Below, piece after piece: positions 1 to 7,900 of a stretch of 11,009 nt of DNA; within the stretch, counting starts at the first letter, position 1; every line of letters begins with the position of its first letter. The stretch comes from Phoronis pallida (Eukaryota; Phoronida; Phoronidae). The stretch spans positions 1 to 11,009 of the forward strand of contig JAOXYC010219017.1 in assembly GCA_028565715.1 (NCBI GenBank), written 5' to 3'. Made by a program: the position numbers and the translations under genes. A model generated the notes under the pieces. The model did no database searches and was not told the origin of the DNA. It saw only the letters and a list, made by a program, of their open reading frames with translations.

Positions 1-449
1 ACGTCATGTTTAATGCGAGACACGCGCGGAGCTTTTTATGGCTGAAATGCATGTCAAGAAATCAAAACATAATTCGTTTTAACATTTTCGCAAACTTGCC
101 GAAAGCTGTGAGTCTGAAATGTCCATCACATATTTTTGTCAACGTCAGAAAGCAAACTTGAAAGAAATCACATTGGCATCCACTCCCTTTTTGGTAGTCA
201 AATTGGAAATACGGTTTCTTATCTCACAGTCTATTAGAAAATGAAAACTTATTTTTAAATAGGAGCCAAAAGTCTCTGAAACCTGTGCTTCCGGTTAACG
301 GTGCTATAGAAGTTTATTCGCTTGCATTCTGGTTGGAAAACAACAACCCTTTATCTTTATTCATGATATTATTGGTGTAGATTTTTCTTTCATACAATTT
401 TTATGAATAGAATAAACATTTTAAGATCATGAAACTTTGTTTATTTTAC
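1..449. other. Upstream non-coding sequence, no feature seen
   Basis: AT-rich sequence with stops in all frames. I saw no P-loop-like codon pattern, no exon with good splice sites and no repeat structure. It is probably intron or intergenic DNA upstream of the GTPase-kinase gene. Confidence 0.5.
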
Positions 450-493
450 TTAAGCCTGGTTCACAGTTCGCCGTAACTGCCGGGAATGCCGGG
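450..493 (+). repeat. Left terminal inverted repeat and TTAA target site
   Basis: TTAA at 450-453 is followed by GCCTGGTTCACAG and CCGTAACTGCCGGGA. The pairing arm is at 1155-1192. The match is near-perfect over about 33 positions, with single-base differences just inside the TTAA and around the CCG. The exact transposon boundary is ambiguous by one base because CTTAAG is palindromic. Confidence 0.75.
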
Positions 494-1188
494 ACTGCCG
501 GCCGTAACTGCCGCAATGCCGGCAGCAGCTTGGTTCACAGATAACCGTTACTGCCGGGGTTGCCGGGACTGCCGGGAAGGTTTTCTGCTTTTTGAAATGA
601 GATTGTGAATTACTGCAAGAAAAAATGGCTGTATCAAGTAGCAGAAGAAATTTTCTAATTTCAAAAATCAAACTTTTGATGATGTTAAGGATGAAAAGGA
701 GGCGGGAAGCCCAAATAAAGGCTAAAAAGAGTCGCTGGTGGGTTAGGCCAATGCTCAAACAGCGTAAACAGCATGACCAATGTCGTGTTTTGATGGAGAA
801 CTTGGCAAGAAAAATCGAGAGTTTTATTTCAGGTAAAATCAACTTGGGGACTACTAAAAGTTGACCGATATTTTGACAAAAATCTTGCAAATATTCCGTT
901 ACTTAAGTAATTTATGGTTTTCAGAAAGAATAATTTAAAAAGGCGCGCTTTTGACGAACTGCATTATGGTCCCCAGCAACCCCGGCCGTCCCGATAGCCA
1001 CGTTTGTATGGTTCACAGTCAATCGGACCGGCCGTATCTGCCGGGAAAGTTCTCTCCTATAGAACTCTTTCGGCCGACAGTCCCGGCACTCCCGGCAGCC
1101 CCGGCATTCCCGGCAGTCCCAATTTGCACGGTTCACATGTTGCGACCGGCACGGCCGATCCGGCAGTTACGGTGACTGTGAACCAGCC
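454..1188. mobile_element. PIF/Harbinger-like DNA transposon, deletion derivative
   Basis: The two ends are inverted repeats. The left end reads CCTGGTTCACAG and then CCGTAACTGCCGG; the reverse complement of the right end reads GGCTGGTTCACAG and then CCGTAACTGCCGG. Both ends sit in CTTAAG, so the target duplication is TTAA or one of its 3-bp parts. That fits the TWA target of PIF/Harbinger; TTAA alone would also fit piggyBac or Kolobok. The subterminal 100-200 bp on each side are strikingly GC-rich, built from iterations of CCGGGA, CCGGCA and GCCGGGACTGCCGG. Extra copies of TGGTTCACAG occur at 531-540 and about 1010-1018. The central AT-richer part carries a remnant of a transposase N-terminus, which decides in favour of Harbinger. 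The element is about 735 bp and has no DDE catalytic domain, so it is non-autonomous. Confidence 0.72.
625..864 (+). pseudogene. Harbinger transposase N-terminal remnant
   Basis: A 79-codon frame begins with ATG inside the transposon. It reads MAVSSSRRNFLISK, continues through a basic stretch (KRRREAQIKAKK), and then has RWWVRPMLKQR at about residues 37-47. A W-V-R/H-P motif after a basic patch, followed by a helix near 'L..EL', is characteristic of the N-terminus of PIF/Harbinger transposases as I know them. The frame stops about 30 residues later, before any DDE nuclease domain, whereas intact Harbinger transposases run to roughly 350-400 residues. A CAG|GTAAAA sequence at about 829-834 could be an old splice donor. 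This is a broken copy left in a deleted element, not a functional gene. Family assignment is by motif recognition only. Confidence 0.55.
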
Positions 1189-1192
1189 TTAA
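1155..1192 (-). repeat. Right terminal inverted repeat and TTAA target site
   Basis: This arm reads CCGGCAGTTACGGTGACTG and then TGAACCAGCC into TTAA at 1189-1192. It is the reverse complement of the left arm at 450-493. The two TTAA copies would be the target duplication. Confidence 0.75.
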
Positions 1193-1875
1193 GATATTAG
1201 CGCTATTTATGGAAACCATTTTTTCGCATACTCTCTTACCCTGTAGTATGTGTCACCTTGTTTTTAAGATACCGGTACGGAAAAGGCCGACCTGCACTTT
1301 TACTGTTTTCACTTCCTAAAAATGAACCATTTCGGCATAAAAAACAGCAAATAATTCATTCACTATTTCTACTATTCACTCGTTGAGAAACAAGATTTCA
1401 AAGCTAGTGTCGTTAACTCATCAACGCATACATCGCTACTTACGAATGTAAAATTATCCATTATTGATATACGACGTTTTCAATCGTTTCTTTAATACAG
1501 TTTGATGATTTTTCGTTGCCAAATCGTGTTACTACCTTCATTCTTTATCGAGAGCACAAAGTTAATACGTTACAGTTGATCTCAGTTATCTTGACACTCC
1601 GTCAAGATATTTCATCAAGACACATTAAGGCCGCCTGTATAGTGATTCCCGGAAGAAGTGAAGGAAGTTATTCGTTCAGGATGTAAGGATGCAAATTGTA
1701 ACGACAACTCCAGTGCAATTGGCCTCATTCAATAGTTGATAATTTCACACCCGTAAATAGCATTCACTAAACCGTAAGTAGCAATGTATAACTTTAAAAC
1801 ATGATCAGTATAAAGGTGTTTAATGTTGTTATTGTATTATACCATGCTATATATTTCTCTTTCTTGCATTTTCAG
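1193..1875. other. Non-coding sequence upstream of first recognised exon
   Basis: I found no convincing exon. It holds a 9-bp perfect inverted repeat at 1587-1609. The last part forms the 3' end of an intron, with a pyrimidine-rich tract (tttctctttcttgcattttcag) running into the acceptor at 1874-1875. The frame is open back to 1801, but the strong acceptor argues that the coding exon starts at 1876. Confidence 0.55.
1587..1609. repeat. Short perfect hairpin
   Basis: TATCTTGAC and GTCAAGATA are perfect reverse complements separated by ACTCC. This is a 9-bp stem with a 5-nt loop. No function is evident and it could be chance in non-coding DNA. Confidence 0.5.
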
Positions 1876-1977
1876 TTGGAAAACTTGTTACACAAAGTTG
1901 TTAGTACGAAACCCCCGGAAGAACAGAATATGTTTTCTCCAGGTGCCGCCATCTTTGTTTGTAATAAATGGGACCAG
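1876..1977 (+). CDS. Exon a: end of GTPase core with G4 NKWD
   Basis: This is a 34-codon exon in phase 0 at both ends. The acceptor is a long pyrimidine tract ending TTTTCAG and the donor is CAG|GTAATG. It ends AAIFVCNKWDQ: a hydrophobic strand followed by N-K-W-D, the guanine-specificity motif, with the Trp shared by mitofusin-like and BDLP-like dynamin relatives. It joins the next exon as NKWDQ-VPVDKRDF, which makes a continuous, plausible GTPase sequence. The exons carrying G1-G3 must lie 5' of it. Confidence 0.8.
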
Positions 1978-4900
1978 GTAATGCATAACACAATGGTAAT
2001 ATATAAATCACAAAACAATCTCAAACTAGCACATATAATTCAAGATGAAGCCATCAAAAAAAATCCGTTGCTTGTAGGCTATTGCAACCCGACGGTTGAA
2101 TATTACAACTATTATAACCATTCTATAACGAATGTCTCATCGTAGGCGCGACGGGGTATTCTAGTTGCTCCTCTTCCTTATGGCCGGGCGTTACCTCATT
2201 TGGGAAGGGGTGTTGTCACGAAGAACTGAGAAGAAACTGTCAGTCAGTTTGCCAAATAGATCGAAAAGTCCAATCTCTTCTATCCCATTTATGCTCAGCG
2301 TCCTTTTTGGGGACGGTACAAAAAACATTGTCTAAAAAATAAGGCATTCAATATTTAAAAAAGAATGATGTTGTATTCCTGGGTAATGCATGTACACAAA
2401 AGGTGAGCAGAAATATAAGGAATTTATCTCGCCCTTTTGCTAACGTAACCTTGTTTTTGTGACGTCACAGCAGCTTTTTTGAAGATTTTAAGATGACTCA
2501 AACGCATAATAATTGTTGATTGTCTAATGTGTTTAGAGTTCATCCTAAGCAGTTTCGTTTGTTTTTGAAAAATTCAATGAAAATAAATGATTTTGAAAAA
2601 CGTGTTTATTTCTTAAAAATCTTAAAATCAGTATAGCCGTTACCGGACGCATAATAAAATAGATAAAAACGAAGTAAATGACGAAATCCGGTATAAAAGA
2701 TGTATATATTTGCAGAATAAAAACCCAAATAGTTAATCTAAAAATCTTAGTGTGAATGTTAATGTCGCCATGTTGGAAGATGATAGCAATGTTGATAGGG
2801 TTGACATTTTTATGAGTTCACCTTCTGGCGCCGTATCACTGATGAACACAGCGGTGACCAACAAAAACATCATATCAACACGTGTTTTATTTATTTTTGT
2901 ATGTGACCTAGAGAGCCCATATGTGCCCACCGTCCTTTTTGGGACAAGAAATGAAAAGTCAAAAAACATTTCATAATCAACTTTTTATTTTTTTAAAGTT
3001 GTATTATGTTCAAACAATCTAAATCTGGCATAAGAATAAATAGTTGGGCATAAATGTGCTATACATTTCTGCAACTTGGAAAACTTGTTTCTCGTTTGAA
3101 AGACTAATGCGGAGTACCTCCCCCGTGTTATTGAACCATCTCCTTGTTTTAAAATGTAAATGATATACACACCACTTGAAGTTTCCAAAACTGCGCCAGA
3201 AATCCTCTGTGGAATTTAACGAAAAGTTATCATAGACACGCGTCGCCAAATCGAATTAGCCAGCGAAGGTGAATTCACTAAACTTATGTTGGCGTCAATT
3301 TTCAACCGAACTTTCATCTGTTCAATCAAATGAACAAAATGGACATCTAATTCGATGAATACTTTGAAATAGTACTGTACTGCTAAATGATTTTGAAATG
3401 ATCTTCTTCTAGGTGCCCGTAGATAAGAGAGATTTTGTGAAGGAGGAAACGTTAAAAAAATTGCAAAAGTGTTGGCCCGGGTGTGATGAGACTCAGATGT
3501 TTTGTATGGACACAGAAGAAGCTCATCGACTTCTTAAATATGATTTTGTGTCCACCGACTTCTCACGCCTTCTTGATGGTATCATGAGACTGGTGCCAGT
3601 CAGCCTTGAAAACAAGATCAGCAATTCATATAGGTTAGATTCAATTCAAAAAGAGATCTATGAGAAGAGAGAGGTACTCCAATAATACTACTTGTGATAC
3701 TAGGCGACAACAAGAGCTCACAACACGCTCTAAAGGATGGTAATCGACTGTCGGTACAAGTCGGATAAGTTGGTCCCTCATTTATTGGCGTTATTCAGTC
3801 AATGTGTTTCCAATGACTGAATAACGGGAGTTATACAAGGGACCATCTTATTCGACTTGTACCCGACTGTCTAACTATATATCGTCAAGGTTTTTCACAT
3901 TTCCAAACCTCTCAACATCACCTTTACTGAAACATTGTCAGATGGTTGTTGCTGATGTTAACATTACTGTACCAGTGTACACTAGGTTACATTCGTGCAT
4001 CACAAATGTTGCGATAATGGGACCTGTTTAGACAAAACTCCAGTCCACTCGACACCGGTCGAGGGACTGTATCAATCGCAGGGGGTCTACCGACATTTTT
4101 ACCAAAAAAACCCGGATGAGGCTGAAGTAGGATATTGTGTTTAAGCGGAGTGACATCATCCTGGTACCGGGGGTTTCCGAAAGAGCGCCCCCCTGAAAGA
4201 GCGTCCATGGGCGCTTTTTCGGAAAATTTCCAAAAGACCGCCCATGGGCGCTCTTTCTATGGCCAAATCGCTTTTTTCAAAAATTTGCGACCGTTTCCGA
4301 AAGAGCGCCCATGCATCAAAACTTCCGAAACGCTAAAATACTGGTCACTTTTTTTAAAATCTTTTTTTTCTATTTGAGGCCATAACAGGATCGTTTATCA
4401 ACTTCAACTCTATTTCAGAATATGTTGAGACCCGTTAAGTCAAGTGAGGTTGCTAACGATACTAAAGTAGATAAGCCATGCAAGTAGAATTCTTCAAAAA
4501 TGGTTGTGTAATGTCGTAATTTAGGAATCACAAATGTTTCATCGAAGAAGAGTGTGTTATTAGTCTCCTAAACGAAATTGCGCACACTCCTACCGCCTTA
4601 TACCTCAACAAACACAAGTATTGGGTGAAGTTTGTGTTTCCGAAAGAGCGCCCATGTTTTCCGAAAGAGCGTCCAGGGCGCTCTTTTGGAAATCCCCGGT
4701 AGAACAGACCATCGTCTGAGATGGGCTGTGTGAGAGACTAGGACTAGTGCGATAGGCTTACTGAGTTGCTGGTGCCCGCTGGTTCTCCAAGATTGCATTC
4801 TCTTGTCTTTATTTGATCGCCATCACTTACTTTAGGCCTGAAAATAATCAATAACGATAGTATTGTGCTTTGTTGCGGATTTTTTCCCACACAATGTATG

Positions 4901-7900
4901 TCTCTAGGCATCTGACGCCGTAGATACACTTGTTGGTTTGCCACCGTAGATAACGAGGGCCCGTCTCTGTGGAAAATCAATGCCTGTTTGCCGTCTTTTG
5001 TGATACCCCTCGAACAGGTTAAAATCCTGGAAAATCTAGACGGTTTGGTAATTCGGATTCTAACCTCATTTGATTGTCAAATTTTAAAGCTTCTTTAAGT
5101 GCTTATCGAAACAGTTTCAAGTAATGGTCAGTTTTAAGATCTGAGGGGGAGAAAACTCCATAAAAACACACATTATTGGGGGTGGTTTTGGACAATGACA
5201 TTGTCACTTTATTTCGGCCTACGATTTAAGCGTTGTACATGTAATTTGGACTGGATTTTTTTGCAAAATACTTGTCTGATATGTGTTGAAAATGACAATC
5301 TTGATTTATTATTATCTGTTGCCAGTTAATTGGAAAATTCTCATTGAAAGTGATTGAGCTGTATCAGATTGCACGAGAAGATTTGTTCGGATTCTGCCTT
5401 GCTAATAAAAAGTTAACCAAGATGTGTCGGCATGGGAAGTAGTATATCGTGCTTCCAACTGTTTTTCAGCTGGGCACACAAGTTAACAAAACGCGTGATT
5501 CACCACTTGGACTCTTATCTGAACCAAGCAGAAAAGTCAAAGGACGAACGAAAGGAAACGTTCTTCAAGATTCAAGAACGCCTTCAGAAGTTAAGAGAAG
5601 AAACAGAAGATTTCTTTAAAAATCAGACAAAAGCTGTTGACGGTGAGCGTTGACAAAAAATTTAGTGCTTTGAACGTACACAAAACTTAGTATGGCATAG
5701 CTATTCAGAAATAAGTTTTATAATACCTAAGCATACACGTACATTCTTTTATTTAAGAATTCCATCACAACTACCAAGGTCCATGCACTGGCAGCATACA
5801 TGATGTAGTTGAATTTCTATTGCATATTAAGTAAATGAAGCATAGAATATCTTCGAGATTCAAAGTGAGTGACAAAACTCATGACAGGTTAACCGACTGG
5901 GCAAAATCAAAATCGTTTTTAATAACATTTTGTAGATACAACTGTATTTAAAGCTTATTTGAATCTACAATTTGTCCGAATGCTTTCGCAGTTCTAGCGC
6001 GGGTGATGTAGTCGATCGTGTGAACCAGTTCAAGGCAAGACTACTACTGAAGTATGAAGGTAGTCTCCTGGCAAATGACTCAAAACCGGACCACACACAC
6101 TACAGGTCCAAATGCGATTATCCACTCAGGCACACGTACATGTAATACTCATTCGACACCACAGTAGAAGTATGATCCTTTCAAAGCTATGCGTACATGA
6201 ACACGTGAACTTCTTTCAACTTTGGAATGAAAGCATTATATTCACACCCGGGGGGCACACGATGGTCCTACGACACTATGGTCCTGCGACATAATGGTCC
6301 TATGGCCCTACGACATCATAGTCCTACGATAACGATATAACTATGTTCCTACGACATGTTGGTCCTACGTTTCCGATAAAACGACATGATGGTCCTACGA
6401 TTCGAATGAGGCGACATGATGGTCCTACGATTGCGATAAAACGACATCATAGTCCTACGATTGCTATAAAACGTAAATGTAACAATCGTAGGACTTTAAT
6501 GTCGTAAGACCACGATGCCGTAGAACCAAGGTGTCGTAGGACCATAATGGCGTAGGGCCATCATGCTGCACCCTTGTAATTCTATTACGCCTTCCAAAGT
6601 GATGATTGCGTTTTCATTGTAGATAAAGTAAATGAAGCAACAAAGGAACTCAGCAATTATCTTAAAAATCCATCTGTTATTGAGAAGGCTCAGATTTGGT
6701 ACCCGGTTGATGTCCCTATGGCGGATGAATGGACCCAACTTGACCTCGCCATAACAGACGCTCTTGATGCTCGGGTAACAGATGCCATCAGCGAGTGGGA
6801 AGATAAGAACAAGTTCTTCCGGCGTCAAAAACCAAAACTTATCGATGACTTCCAGAAGGAGTTCATTGGAATCGAGAACCAACTTTTAGGCGTTGAGAAC
6901 ATGATTGCCCGCCATGACATGACAAGCAATGTCAACCCAGACGAGTTTCAAGACAGACATGAGCCTGATGACATCATTGATTTGCTAGAAGATTTTCATC
7001 TTACGTTGGGTTACAAAATTGCTATTGGTATTGCTAGTCCGATATTACTGCCAATAGCAATTGTAGCGGCCGTGGCGGCTCTCCCTGTTATAGGGGGTTT
7101 CGTAGCAAAGGAAAGTGTTGATAGCCTTGTGAATGACCGAAGGTTTGAAAAGTATTCGGAAAATCCAGTTCAGATTCTTATGAAGAGAACAGAAATGCAT
7201 TTTAAAGCATACGCAGATTCAAAAGAATTGCGTAACTGCGTTAAGAATCAGCTCCAGCCGGCGTACGCATGTATTCAGCAACTGAAAGATATTGTCCCAC
7301 AACAGATTGAAGCAGATCTTGCTCAAGTGCGAAGTCTTCGTGATGACCAGCGCGAAGATAACACCTACACTCGTTTTTATGAACCACTGAAAATAGTTTT
7401 GGGAATTAACCTAACCATGTTGAAAGAGTTTTGGGTAACTTCTCTTGTCCGCAACAAAATTGACGTCAACTGGTCATATATGCAGTGTCCAGACACCATG
7501 AAGTCTACATGTAAAGGCATCTTTTCAACTGTCATTGACGCTTACTGTCTGAAGAAGGTTGACAACGAACCAGCATTGGACGAAAAGTCAGGACAAAAAG
7601 TTTCCCTCCGTCGTTTGAACAAACCGATAACTAGAAACAATGTCATGGATTATCTTAAAGAAGAAGACGCGTATAGGTTTGTAACAGCGGTTGTTTAAAA
7701 ACTCTTTAAAAAGTAGAAGGTTCTATGTTACCTACCGGAATAAGTCAAAAAGGATGCCTCATTGTGGGGCTTTGTTTTATTCTTCATTTCCACGAATACG
7801 TTTATACAGCAATGATAAACGTCGACCATAAAGTAATTTTTCGTAAGTATTAAGGTACGAGCTAGAAACGTCTTTTAAATTATCCTTGCGATACCTCATG

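Larger units (their letters stand above)
3634..5469 (+). other. Intron 2 (1836 bp) holding two MITEs
   Basis: The intron runs from GTTAGA to CTGTTTTTCAG. It contains the 111-bp foldback element (3753-3863) and the TA-flanked MITE (4167-4699), both described separately. In the stretches 3872-4164 and 4702-5460 I saw no gene and no clear repeat; short frames on both strands there look spurious. Confidence 0.65.

Noticed and set aside
454-1188. piggyBac or Kolobok assignment from the TTAA flanks
   Set aside because: The internal RWWVRP-type N-terminal remnant fits Harbinger better, and the ends lack the piggyBac CCC start; still not fully excluded.
951-1192. Collagen-like Gly-X-Pro frames (PGTPGSPGIPGSP) on the plus strand and Cys/Arg-rich frames on the minus strand
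   Set aside because: They are translations of the CCGGGA/CCGGCA iterations at the right end of the transposon; there is no start context or splice support, and they end within the inverted repeat.
1801-2145. 114-residue frame as a standalone protein
   Set aside because: Only 1876-1977 is flanked by a strong acceptor and donor and carries the NKWD motif; the rest is intron read-through.
3641-3673. Longer form of exon b using the GAG|GTACTC donor
   Set aside because: It ends in phase 0, but the next exon needs phase 2; the AG|GTTAGA donor at 3633 keeps the frame and gives a sensible join.
6250-6574. CRISPR-like array from regular 30-bp repeats
   Set aside because: Units are contiguous and degenerate with no unique spacers, and the context is an animal-type intron.
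6496-6882. 128-residue minus-strand frame
   Set aside because: It spans the minisatellite and the antisense of exon d and is a shadow.
6718-7698. 326-residue frame as an intact gene starting at the ATG
   Set aside because: Coding sequence extends upstream to an AG acceptor at 6621-6622 and downstream to a donor at 7677 in phase with the next exon, so the ATG is internal.
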